Part shown: piece by piece, positions 1 through 6,947 of the stretch
How positions within the stretch are numbered: position 1 is the stretch's first letter
Layout: the number at the start of each line of letters is the position of its first letter
NCBI GenBank assembly: GCA_024635885.1
Contig: JAGXIA010000052.1
Location: forward strand, 1-9,765
Direction: 5' to 3'
DNA: 9,765 nt
From: Helicobacteraceae bacterium
GTDB taxonomy: Bacteria; Campylobacterota; Campylobacteria; Campylobacterales; Sulfurimonadaceae
Position numbers and translations under genes: made by a program
The notes under the pieces: model-generated
The model's database searches: none
The model's input: only the letters and a program-made list of their open reading frames with translations
What the model was told of the DNA's origin: nothing

Positions 1-2
1 AA

Positions 3-527
3 CACTTTTTTTGGCAAACCCATGAATGTGTGGCACTAAGCGATGCTGACAATGTCCATCTGTGTTATATTTTTTACAAAATAGACCGTTACAGAATGTA
101 CCTGAGTATTCACAATATATTTACCCCCTTATGTGAAAGAAGAAAAGGCTACGCGCATGAACTTTTAAAACTGGTCTTTGATATTGCAATTATAGGGCAT
201 GTCAGCAGATTTAAAATAACTTCTATATCTACATCACTGGACTTTTATCTCGCTCTTGGCTTTGTCTATTGGGGAATCAACAGTGTCGGAGATTATTATT
301 GTGACTTACCTATACCGGTGAATGGGCTAAATACTCTTAATAAAATGGTAATAAACTCTGAAATATCCTCTTTGCTTGGAAAAAATATTGAAAGTATTAA
401 CAAAAAAGTACATGGAAACAATCGCATGCTGAGTTCCCTGCAGTTACTTGTTTATGAGAGCGACAAACTTAAGATGGGAGAGAGTTATATGATTAAAGAT
501 CTGCTTAGGATGAACAACTGCATATAA
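3..527 (+). CDS. GNAT-like N-acetyltransferase, 5'-truncated by window edge
   Basis: The reading frame is open from the first bases of the window (codons begin at position 3) and ends at TAA 525-527, so the true start lies outside. A GTG at 30 is possible, but no ribosome binding site precedes it and the upstream codons read plausibly as protein. About 174 residues are visible. The segment CERRKGYAHELLKLVFDIA looks like the acetyl-CoA pyrophosphate-binding loop and helix of GNAT enzymes (R-x-x-G-x-A/G). It is followed by a strand and FYLALGFVYWG, typical of the GNAT C-terminal half. The tail after DYYCDLPI is unassigned. Substrate is unknown. The last 23 bases overlap the 3' end of selO on the other strand. 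Family assignment is by motif only; the incomplete N-terminus limits confidence. Confidence 0.6.
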   Translation, partial: HFFWQTHECVALSDADNVHLCYIFYKIDRYRMYLSIHNIFTPLCERRKGYAHELLKLVFDIAIIGHVSRFKITSISTSLDFYLALGFVYWGINSVGDYYCDLPIPVNGLNTLNKMVINSEISSLLGKNIESINKKVHGNNRMLSSLQLLVYESDKLKMGESYMIKDLLRMNNCI

Positions 528-1932
528 TATCTCTCAGCTCTTTTGTCACACTCTCAGCGTAGCTCTCAAACTCATGATGTTGGGCATAGGGGTTTTGAGC
601 AATTTCGAGCATACTGTTTAACAAACTAAAGTCACCCTGCTCAGCAAGATCTATAACTTCTTGAAGTATATAGTTTTTCAAAACATATTTCGGATTCATT
701 TTTTGCATACGCTCTAAACGTTCACTCTCTTTCATATCTTCATTTAATAATCTATTTTTGTACAGTTGCAGCCACTCTTTTAACTGGGGGTTTGCCTTAT
801 TCATAAAGATTATCTCATCAAAGCGGGCATGACTCAGCTTATAAAAAAACGGCGTGTAGTCTATTTCACATTTTTGCAAAACATTTAAAAGCTCTGCTAC
901 TAAAAGTGCATCAGAATCCTCTTTTTTGTCAAGACCCAGTTTTTTGGACATGAGTTGCAGATATCTTTTTTTGTACTTGAGCATAAAAAGGTTTGCATAA
1001 TCTTCCAAAGGCTTTTGCTCTGCTATGGGTGAAAAAGCCTTTGCTAAAACCAGTAGATTCCACTGTGCTATAAAAGGCTGATTCTCAAAACTGTATCTTC
1101 CCTCATAATCAGAAGTGTTACATATTTTACTTTTGTTGAATGTTTCCATAAATGCAAATGGACCGTAATCTAGCGTTAATCCATTTATGCTCATATTATC
1201 AGTGTTCATAACACCGTGCATAAAACCAACACTTTGCCAAAGAGCAATAAGTTCTACAGTTTTGTCTACAACTTCACAAAATAGCTCTGTGTAACAATTT
1301 TGTAGCCCTTTTAAGTGTGGATAACTCTCTTGTATTACATAGTCTGCCAAGAGTGTCACGTTTTCTTTTTTTGCCTGTCCTAAATAAAAAAACTCAAAAC
1401 TCCCAAAACGTATCCAGGAACTTGAAGCTCTTAAAACAATAGAGCCTTTTTCAATACTCTCACGAAAAACATTCGAATCAGATGAGATGATTCCCAAGGC
1501 TCTTGTACTTGGAATTCCCAGACCATGCATAGCTTCACTCATCAAATACTCTCTTATACTTGAACGTAAAACCGCTCTGCCATCAGCATCTCTTGAGTAT
1601 GCTGTTTTTCCTGCACCTTTAAGTTGTAAATTGTAATTTTTAAGAGCTCCCAAGTTTAAAGCCCTGCCATCACCGAGGTTTGGAACAAAGTATCCAAACT
1701 GATGACCTGAATAAGCCATGGCATGTGGAAATGAACCCTGCACTCTAAAAGTTCCATTTATAAACTCTACAAACTCCTTTGAATTAAGAGTCTCTTCACT
1801 TAGTCCCAGTTCATTTGCCAATGACAAATTATAACTTGCCAGTTTTGGGTTTTCTAAAGGGATGGACGATGTTAAATGGTGAAACTTTGAACCAAGATTT
1901 ATGTAATTGGTTTTAATTCTTAGATTATTCAT
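505..1932 (-). CDS. selO: SelO (YdiU) family protein adenylyltransferase (AMPylase pseudokinase)
   Basis: This 475-aa protein is close in length to E. coli SelO and similar along its whole length. SelO uses ATP in an inverted pose to transfer AMP to Ser/Thr/Tyr of target proteins and is linked to oxidative-stress responses and protein glutathionylation. Visible motifs are YSGHQFG (74-80), LGDGRA (86-91), LKGAGKT with K105, RDADGRAVLRSSIRE (114-128), and HGVMNTDNM followed by LTLDYGPF. D245, N246 and D255 align with the catalytic and metal-binding D-N-D of characterised SelO proteins. The protein ends in CSCSS, the conserved redox-active C-terminal cysteine region; it uses TGT (Cys) and a TAA stop, not selenocysteine. 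The ATG overlaps the preceding gene's stop (ATGA), with GGGGG just upstream as ribosome binding site, so it is translationally coupled. It is the last gene of the PAS/MCP/zinc-ribbon operon. Confidence 0.95.
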   Translation of the reverse strand: MNNLRIKTNYINLGSKFHHLTSSIPLENPKLASYNLSLANELGLSEETLNSKEFVEFINGTFRVQGSFPHAMAYSGHQFGYFVPNLGDGRALNLGALKNYNLQLKGAGKTAYSRDADGRAVLRSSIREYLMSEAMHGLGIPSTRALGIISSDSNVFRESIEKGSIVLRASSSWIRFGSFEFFYLGQAKKENVTLLADYVIQESYPHLKGLQNCYTELFCEVVDKTVELIALWQSVGFMHGVMNTDNMSINGLTLDYGPFAFMETFNKSKICNTSDYEGRYSFENQPFIAQWNLLVLAKAFSPIAEQKPLEDYANLFMLKYKKRYLQLMSKKLGLDKKEDSDALLVAELLNVLQKCEIDYTPFFYKLSHARFDEIIFMNKANPQLKEWLQLYKNRLLNEDMKESERLERMQKMNPKYVLKNYILQEVIDLAEQGDFSLLNSMLEIAQNPYAQHHEFESYAESVTKELRDIICSCSS

Positions 1933-2138
1933 CTACCCCCTTTACCTTCAAACGTTTTTTCTAAAAGCTCGGTATCGTTTATAACCGTCACAGTAGTAAA
2001 GGGGTCCTGCTCACTTTTTGGTAGTGTCGAAAAACCTTCGAGTGAATCACATTTCGGGCATTTCCCCTCGCTCAAGAGGCTAAGCTGATTGCTTGTAATC
2101 TTCTCATCGCAGTTTTGGCAGTAAAAAAATATTTCCAT
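1929..2138 (-). CDS. Small zinc-ribbon protein of unknown function
   Basis: This 69-aa protein has two CxxC knuckles, C7-Q-N-C10 and C27-P-K-C30, spaced as in a one-zinc ribbon. The rest is an acidic, flexible-looking tail (SEQDPFTTVTVINDTELLEKTF) ending in GKGGR. There is no signal peptide or membrane segment. The ATG at 2138 is preceded by AAAGGA, which overlaps the stop of the upstream chemoreceptor gene (10-bp gap). Its stop overlaps the selO start by 4 bp, so it sits inside a cotranscribed unit. I do not recognise a named family. Zinc binding is inferred from the four cysteines. A role as a partner or regulator of either neighbour is speculation. Confidence 0.8.
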   Translation of the reverse strand: MEIFFYCQNCDEKITSNQLSLLSEGKCPKCDSLEGFSTLPKSEQDPFTTVTVINDTELLEKTFEGKGGR

Positions 2139-2148
2139 TATATGTCCT

Positions 2149-3570
2149 TTATTTTTTTTCTTCGAGTATAGAGTCCATTAGAATGAACAATTTATCAGAA
2201 GCATTTTCCATAGTCTCTATATGACTTTTGATTTCTATTTTATTACTTGTAATATCACTGTTTTTTACAAATTTAAATATCTCAACAACAGAGTTATGCA
2301 CAGTATTATGAGGCTCAGCTATTGACTGAAAACTTTTAGATTCCCCAAATTGAACCTTCCCTTCTCCGTTATACCATTGACCAAAACTACAGTTAGTATG
2401 GTCAGGAAAATCTTTATAAATATCTTTTTCTATATGAGATAAGGCATCGGCTTTAAATAATATATGATCCATCTTCGCTAAAATCAAATAGTTCTTATTT
2501 TTCATATAGTCACTCGATTTTAAGACTGATTCAGATGTAACATTAAACTGTTCAAGAGAGTTTGAGAGTGTCTCTACGCTCTGTGTTGATTCCTCGGCAA
2601 TTTGATTTAATACATGAGAATTTTCCAACATCCCACTGGACTCCTGCTGCAGTGTTGAAATGGAAATACTTATTTCACTTGTAGCTTTTTGAGTTCTCTC
2701 TGCGAGTTTTCTAACTTCATCAGCCACAACCGCAAAACCTCTGCCATGTTCGCCTGCCCTAGCAGCCTCTATGGCTGCATTAAGCGCCAGCAGATTTGTT
2801 TGGTCTGCTATGTCTTTTATAAGGTCAACTATGGAAGTGATTTCAGATGTTCTTGATGATACATCTTCTATAGCATCATTATTTTGTACTATTATCTGAG
2901 ATAATTTTTCAAAGTTTTCATTCATCTTTTCAACAACCAGACTATTTGATTGCGCCAAAGAAGTAGTATGTTTAGAGTCTATAGCCAGACGTGTCAAAGT
3001 ATCACTGTTTTCACTTATTTGTCCTTTAATGATTTCAAAATTACCTATAAAACCTTTGCCTATTTTAGAAAGTTCAGCTACAAATATCTCCCTGTCTTGG
3101 GCATTATGTTCTTCTTGCATAGCATCAATACTTTTGTTAATCAGTTCTCCTGTTTTAACAAAGAGGCTATTAAGTCCTACTGTGTTTATTCTTCTGAAAT
3201 ATTTATGTTTACTCGCATATTCTATAGATGTGTTTATTTCACGAACTAGACTCTCCATCTGATCAAAAAGATCATTAATATTCCAGGCAAGTTCAGACAA
3301 CTCTCCACCAGAATCAATCTTATATTGACGATTCTCAAAATTACCGTTTTTAGCCTCTTTTATAATATCTGATGAGTTTTTAATACTTACTCTTGTAGAG
3401 TGGATCTGTTTGTAGGCATATATTGCAATGCTAATATTTAAGAGATTAAAAATGAGTGTAATTAAGTGAAATTCAAAAAATATTATTGAACTTAACAGAG
3501 CAATTGTTACTACAGCTATATGGGCATAATTTGCATAATGTAATTTAGATAGAGAGGATAAATTCATCAT
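2149..3570 (-). CDS. CetA-like membrane chemoreceptor (MCP) with C-terminal CZB zinc-binding domain
   Basis: This 473-aa protein transmits signals to CheA/CheW. Residues 16-34 and 36-54 are two hydrophobic helices separated by a very short turn, so it is a membrane hairpin without a periplasmic sensor domain. A HAMP-like region follows (about 55-115, with GELSELAWNINDLFDQME), then a helical linker. The MCP signalling tip is around 245-300, including ADQTNLLALNAAIEAARAG and GFAVVADEVRKLAERT. Residues 360-430 match the chemoreceptor zinc-binding (CZB) domain: MDH with H369, CSFGQWY with C394, and H421-x3-H425, the 3-His/1-Cys ligand set known from H. pylori TlpD. The hairpin-HAMP-MCP layout with an adjacent PAS protein matches the CetA/CetB bipartite energy-taxis receptor of Campylobacter jejuni. 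AAAGGA lies 7 bp before ATG 3570. The start overlaps the PAS gene by 26 bp, suggesting coupled translation. Confidence 0.9.
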   Translation of the reverse strand: MMNLSSLSKLHYANYAHIAVVTIALLSSIIFFEFHLITLIFNLLNISIAIYAYKQIHSTRVSIKNSSDIIKEAKNGNFENRQYKIDSGGELSELAWNINDLFDQMESLVREINTSIEYASKHKYFRRINTVGLNSLFVKTGELINKSIDAMQEEHNAQDREIFVAELSKIGKGFIGNFEIIKGQISENSDTLTRLAIDSKHTTSLAQSNSLVVEKMNENFEKLSQIIVQNNDAIEDVSSRTSEITSIVDLIKDIADQTNLLALNAAIEAARAGEHGRGFAVVADEVRKLAERTQKATSEISISISTLQQESSGMLENSHVLNQIAEESTQSVETLSNSLEQFNVTSESVLKSSDYMKNKNYLILAKMDHILFKADALSHIEKDIYKDFPDHTNCSFGQWYNGEGKVQFGESKSFQSIAEPHNTVHNSVVEIFKFVKNSDITSNKIEIKSHIETMENASDKLFILMDSILEEKK

Positions 3571-4042
3571 AATTCATTCCTTTATCTTTTAATAATTCAT
3601 TGAGCATTTTTTCACTTGCCGCTACTCCGCCACTTTTTTCTGCATGTAACAGTTTCTGATACAAGGGGATTATAATGGAAAGAGATTCTCTCATTGGAGT
3701 TCTTCTTGAAGAGTGATAACCGACTATTTTTTCATTAAGATAAGATGGTGTTACATTTGCCATAACCCAATAATATGAGCCATCTGAACACAAATTTTTT
3801 ACATAAGCATGTATTTCTTCTTTATTTTGTAAATAAGACCATAAATACTTAAATATAATTTTTGGCATGTCAGGATGTCGTATGATTTTGTGTGGAGCAC
3901 CTATTAGCTCATTTAAATTCATTCCTACAATCTTCATGAAAGATTGATTTGCATAAGTAATATTGCCTTTTAGATTTGTTTTTGTAACTAACAGCTCATC
4001 TTTTGAAAATACTTTTTCATTATTATTTGGTCTAATCCCCAT
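3545..4042 (-). CDS. Aer/CetB-type PAS domain protein, putative flavin redox sensor
   Basis: This soluble 165-aa protein is essentially one PAS domain with a short helical tail. In E. coli Aer the PAS domain binds FAD and senses the redox state of the electron transport chain. The sequence matches Aer closely: ITYANQSF, ELIG-x-PH, then IIRHPDMPK, YWVMANVTP, GYHSSRRTP and PLYQKLL. R55, H56, D58 and N83 align with Aer R57, H58, D60 and N85, of which R57, H58 and D60 are required for FAD binding. There is no membrane segment or signalling domain, so it must act through a partner. The next gene encodes a CetA-like receptor lacking a sensor, so the pair resembles CetB/CetA. Two ATGs are tandem (4045 and 4042). 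AAAGGA (4048-4053) is better spaced for 4042, hence this start. It is the first gene of the operon. Confidence 0.9.
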   Translation of the reverse strand: MGIRPNNNEKVFSKDELLVTKTNLKGNITYANQSFMKIVGMNLNELIGAPHKIIRHPDMPKIIFKYLWSYLQNKEEIHAYVKNLCSDGSYYWVMANVTPSYLNEKIVGYHSSRRTPMRESLSIIIPLYQKLLHAEKSGGVAASEKMLNELLKDKGMNYDEFILSI

Positions 4043-4072
4043 CATTTTCCTTTATTGCGTTAACTTTTAACC

Positions 4073-4114
4073 TGCAATTTTCATACTCAGACTATATACC
4101 GAACGAAAATTGCA
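4073..4114. promoter_or_regulatory. Perfect inverted repeat in divergent promoter region (candidate operator)
   Basis: TGCAATTTTC at 4073-4082 and its exact reverse complement GAAAATTGCA at 4105-4114 flank 22 bp that contain TATATA-like sequence. The arms are 32 bp apart centre to centre, about three helical turns. The pair lies between the minus-strand PAS/MCP operon (start 4042) and the plus-strand ankyrin gene (start 4164). A minus-strand -10-like TATAGT (4091-4096) falls between the arms. A dimeric regulator acting on both genes is an inference. Confidence 0.5.
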
Positions 4115-4124
4115 CAGCATTACA

Positions 4125-4130
4125 TATAAT
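4125..4130 (+). promoter_or_regulatory. Candidate sigma70 -10 box for the ankyrin gene
   Basis: A consensus TATAAT lies 33 bp before the chosen start at 4164, placing transcription start near 4137 and leaving room for the GGAG ribosome binding site. No good -35 is seen, which is usual for Campylobacterota sigma70 promoters. Confidence 0.45.
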
Positions 4131-4153
4131 CCAGACATAAAAACAATAAACAT

Positions 4154-4157
4154 GGAG
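4154..4157 (+). promoter_or_regulatory. Ribosome binding site that sets the ankyrin gene start
   Basis: GGAG is followed by six A residues and then ATG 4164, which is ideal spacing. The in-frame ATG at 4152 overlaps this site, and the in-frame TTG at 4110 lies upstream of the candidate -10 box, so both are unlikely starts. Confidence 0.65.
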
Positions 4158-4163
4158 AAAAAA

Positions 4164-4601
4164 ATGAAAGAGACAACATTACAGTGGCTTAGGTTAAATG
4201 ACTATTCACAAGAAACTATAAACTATCAAGGAAGTTATGGAAATACAGCTCTTATGAAGGCTGCCCGTGAGGGTAATGCTGATATTGTGAGAGAACTATT
4301 GGAGGCTAAAGCAGACATCAGCATAAAAAATGTTGATGGAAACACAGCTCTTTGGCTGGCTTGTTTTGGTGAAAACCCTGAAGTGGTTAAAATGCTTATA
4401 GATGAGGGTATTGAGATAAACACGCTAAATATTAATGGTGTTACTTCACTGATGTATGTTGCATCAAGCGGTAAAGAGTCTATGGTTAAAATGCTACTTG
4501 ATGCAAAAGCAGATGTTACACTTCAAAATCCAGATGATTTTACAGCTCTTGATCTTGCTGTCACGCCTAAGATTTTAAAGATGTTAAGAAACGCCACATA
4601 A
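4164..4601 (+). CDS. Small ankyrin-repeat protein
   Basis: This 145-aa protein is made almost wholly of ankyrin repeats, the paired-helix modules used for protein-protein contact. Repeat 1 covers about residues 26-58 (YGNTALMKAAREGNADIVRELLEAKADI), repeat 2 about 59-91 (NTALWLACFGENPEVVKMLI), repeat 3 about 92-124 (TSLMYVASSGKESMVKMLLDAKADV), and a C-terminal half repeat 125-141 (FTALDLAVTPKILKML) caps the stack. There is no signal peptide or membrane helix, so it is probably cytoplasmic. The ATG at 4164 is chosen because GGAG sits six bases upstream. It is divergent from the PAS/MCP operon and likely transcribed alone; 89 bp separate it from the histidine kinase. Its binding partner cannot be told from sequence. 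Confidence 0.9.
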   Translation: MKETTLQWLRLNDYSQETINYQGSYGNTALMKAAREGNADIVRELLEAKADISIKNVDGNTALWLACFGENPEVVKMLIDEGIEINTLNINGVTSLMYVASSGKESMVKMLLDAKADVTLQNPDDFTALDLAVTPKILKMLRNAT

Positions 4602-4624
4602 GCATCGATGCATAATTCAAAATA

Positions 4625-4630
4625 TATTAT
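4625..4630 (+). promoter_or_regulatory. Candidate -10 box for the histidine kinase operon
   Basis: TATTAT, within an AT-rich run, lies 60 bp before TTG 4691 and would give a leader of roughly 54 nt. No clear -35 is present. It also argues against the in-frame TTG at 4634, which would be at or before the transcription start. Confidence 0.3.
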
Positions 4631-4690
4631 AGATTGTCTTATATTTGTGCTATTATCACGTTATTTATTCATCTAATAATCGGGAAATCA

Positions 4691-6946
4691 TTGAAAATAT
4701 TTACTAAAACCATTAATAAATTATCCGTTCATTTTTTAACACCACTTTTCCTGCTTATAATTGTACTGTTTCTTGTTATACAAACTTATACAGTGACAAT
4801 TCCCAATGCAATAGAGAATGAAGAGTATGAATCAAAACAAGAATTATTAGGTATCAGTAAACATACTCAAATTACAATCAATAATTATTTAAAAGAAAAT
4901 AATGATTCCTATATTTCACAAGAGCTTGAACTATTGCATAAATATAACAAGAACATTAAGTTTGCAGGGATTTTTGACGAGAATAACCAGTTAAAATATA
5001 TAACAGATTCTACATATAGTGAATATGCCATATTTAGTATCAATGTTCTTAAGGATAATCAAAGTGCTGCCAAAGACATAGATTTCCAAAACCCTTATAT
5101 CTACCATGATCAAATGCCTCAAGAGATTCACGCTATTGTAAAAGTAAATTTACATTCCAACAGCCATGGATATTTGTTGATAGAGTATAATTTTTCCAAA
5201 AAAATTACATATATAATAAAAATGATAACTGATTTATTGATAATTTCTCTTTTTGCTGTAGTTTTAGTCTTCTTTCTTTTTGGATTATTTGTCCATATTT
5301 TCTTTTTAAAAAAAATAGACCTGTTAAATATGTCATCAAAACATCTTGGAGAGGGAGCATATGGTTTTCAGCTTCAAAGTAATGGCTTAAAAGAGGTTAA
5401 AAACATCATAGATTCTTTTAACAATGTATCAGCAAAAATAGCAGATGACGTGAAGAAGCTAAAAGAAACTCAAGCAGATCTTCTTTATGAAAAAAACACA
5501 GCGCAAAATTATCTCGATATTGTTGGTGTTATGATTTTAGTCTTAGATAAACACAACAATGTAACAATGATAAACAAACGAGGGTGTGAGATTATAGGTT
5601 ATGACTTAGAAGATATTATAGGTAAAAATTGGGTTGAAAATTTCCTTCCTGAGCGCTTTAGAAAAGCAGTAGTTGAAGTCACTGATTCAATAAAAGAAAA
5701 TAAACTCCAAGATAAGATTGGGTATTTTAAAAACCCTATTCTTACAAAAAATGGTAAAGAGCGTTTAATTGAATGGCGTAACTGTATCTTACACGACCAA
5801 GAAGGAAAAGTTATAGGTGTTCTTACTTCAGGTGAGGATGTCACAGAGTCACACAGTGTTCAAATGCGCCTCAAAGAGAGTGAATCTTTTTATAAAAATA
5901 TTTTCTCTTCTGTACACGAGTCCATTATTATCATCGAGAACGGTACTATTGTTGATTGTAATGATGAAGCTATAAAACTTTTCGATACGACTAAAGAAAT
6001 GCTAGTCGGGGTAAACATAGTAGATGAGATTAGATTGATTCAGTGTAAAGGAATTGAATTAGATGAGATTCTTTATAGAGCATTAGCAGGTAATACAGTA
6101 GTATCTGAATGTTCTATCTCAATAAACAAACTAGAATTTTCTAAAATCGCCAATATGAGTTTTTCTCTATTGGGGAAAGATGATGGAAGAGTGATTTGTG
6201 TCGCACATGATATTACTAAAAAATTGGAGCAGGAAAAGATTTTTTCACTACATGCCCGTCAGGCTCAAATGGGTGAGATGATTTCTATGATTGCACATCA
6301 GTGGAGACAACCTTTAGCTTCTGTAAGTGCTATAACGACTCAAATGATGTTTAAAGAGATGCTAAACGAGAGAGTAGACAAAGAGTCAATAGAAAATTTA
6401 AACAAAATTGAAGAACAGGTTACATACTTGTCTCAAACAATCTCAGATTTTAGGGATTTTTTCAGACCAGATAAACCAAAAGAGTATATAAAATTATCTA
6501 AAATAGTAAATAATGCTCTTAATCTTCTCGACAATACAATCAAAAACAGTGCAATTGAAATAAAACTAGTTGTACATAGTGACTCTGAACTCAAAACCTA
6601 TAAAAATGAACTGACACAAGTTTTTATGACTATGATTAAAAATACTATTGATGCATTTAAAGATAAGAACATTGAGAATAAAGTGCTTCAGTTTACGTTG
6701 GAGCAGACTAAGACACATGCTCAACTTAAAATAGAAGACAATGCAGGTGGCATTGATACCAAAATAATGAAGGATATATTTTTGCCTTATTTTTCTACAA
6801 AAAACCGTGAAGATGGAACAGGATTGGGACTTTATATGAGTAAGACAATTGTTGAAGACAACTGTGGCGGCAAACTTACAGTACAGAATAATGGTGAAAA
6901 ATGTGTGTTTACTATTTCACTACCACTAAATGAAAAGGGAGTCTAA
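4691..6946 (+). CDS. Membrane PAS-PAS sensor histidine kinase
   Basis: A 751-aa kinase is read from TTG 4691, preceded by a weak GGGA. An in-frame TTG at 4634 would add 19 residues and a third hydrophobic stretch, spoiling the usual two-helix topology. Order of parts: TM1 (about 15-33), a periplasmic region of about 140 residues, perhaps a single Cache-like sensor, TM2 (about 177-206), HAMP and coiled coil (about 207-270), PAS 1 (about 272-387), PAS 2 (about 399-510), then HisKA and HATPase_c. H536 in MIAHQWRQPL is the phospho-acceptor. N651 in MIKNTIDAF (N box), DNAGGI (683-688, G1) and GTGLGL (709-714, G2) complete the ATP site, so the kinase looks intact. It should autophosphorylate and pass phosphate to the REC domain of the next gene, which starts one base after its TAA. 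The ligand is unknown. Confidence 0.9.
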   Translation: MKIFTKTINKLSVHFLTPLFLLIIVLFLVIQTYTVTIPNAIENEEYESKQELLGISKHTQITINNYLKENNDSYISQELELLHKYNKNIKFAGIFDENNQLKYITDSTYSEYAIFSINVLKDNQSAAKDIDFQNPYIYHDQMPQEIHAIVKVNLHSNSHGYLLIEYNFSKKITYIIKMITDLLIISLFAVVLVFFLFGLFVHIFFLKKIDLLNMSSKHLGEGAYGFQLQSNGLKEVKNIIDSFNNVSAKIADDVKKLKETQADLLYEKNTAQNYLDIVGVMILVLDKHNNVTMINKRGCEIIGYDLEDIIGKNWVENFLPERFRKAVVEVTDSIKENKLQDKIGYFKNPILTKNGKERLIEWRNCILHDQEGKVIGVLTSGEDVTESHSVQMRLKESESFYKNIFSSVHESIIIIENGTIVDCNDEAIKLFDTTKEMLVGVNIVDEIRLIQCKGIELDEILYRALAGNTVVSECSISINKLEFSKIANMSFSLLGKDDGRVICVAHDITKKLEQEKIFSLHARQAQMGEMISMIAHQWRQPLASVSAITTQMMFKEMLNERVDKESIENLNKIEEQVTYLSQTISDFRDFFRPDKPKEYIKLSKIVNNALNLLDNTIKNSAIEIKLVVHSDSELKTYKNELTQVFMTMIKNTIDAFKDKNIENKVLQFTLEQTKTHAQLKIEDNAGGIDTKIMKDIFLPYFSTKNREDGTGLGLYMSKTIVEDNCGGKLTVQNNGEKCVFTISLPLNEKGV
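6935..6941 (+). promoter_or_regulatory. Ribosome binding site that sets a TTG start for the HD-GYP regulator
   Basis: AAGGGAG lies six bases before TTG 6948 and inside the last codons of the kinase gene. The alternative ATG at 6930 has no ribosome binding site and lies five bases upstream of this one, so the TTG is the better start. Confidence 0.65.
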
Positions 6947-6947
6947 A

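Noticed and set aside
505..522. Selenocysteine in SelO
   Set aside because: The C-terminal cysteines are TGT and TGC and the stop is TAA, so no UGA recoding is involved.
480..535. Hairpin-like repeat TTATATG/CATATAA at the GNAT/selO convergence
   Set aside because: It needs a 3-nt bulge and a 29-nt loop, and lies in coding sequence of both genes; too weak to call a terminator.
2950..3262. Plus-strand open frames of 77-99 codons opposite the chemoreceptor
   Set aside because: They are antisense to a well-supported MCP gene, have no family motif and no convincing ribosome binding site.
4073..4087. Sigma54 promoter on the minus strand (AGTATGAAAATTGCA)
   Set aside because: The TTGCA end fits a -12 element, but the required GG of the -24 element is absent.
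4110..4163. Longer ankyrin protein from TTG 4110 or ATG 4152
   Set aside because: TTG 4110 lies in the inverted repeat upstream of the -10 box, and ATG 4152 overlaps the GGAG site that is ideally spaced for ATG 4164.
4634..4690. Upstream TTG start for the histidine kinase
   Set aside because: It would add a third hydrophobic segment, lacks a ribosome binding site and coincides with the likely transcription start after TATTAT 4625-4630.
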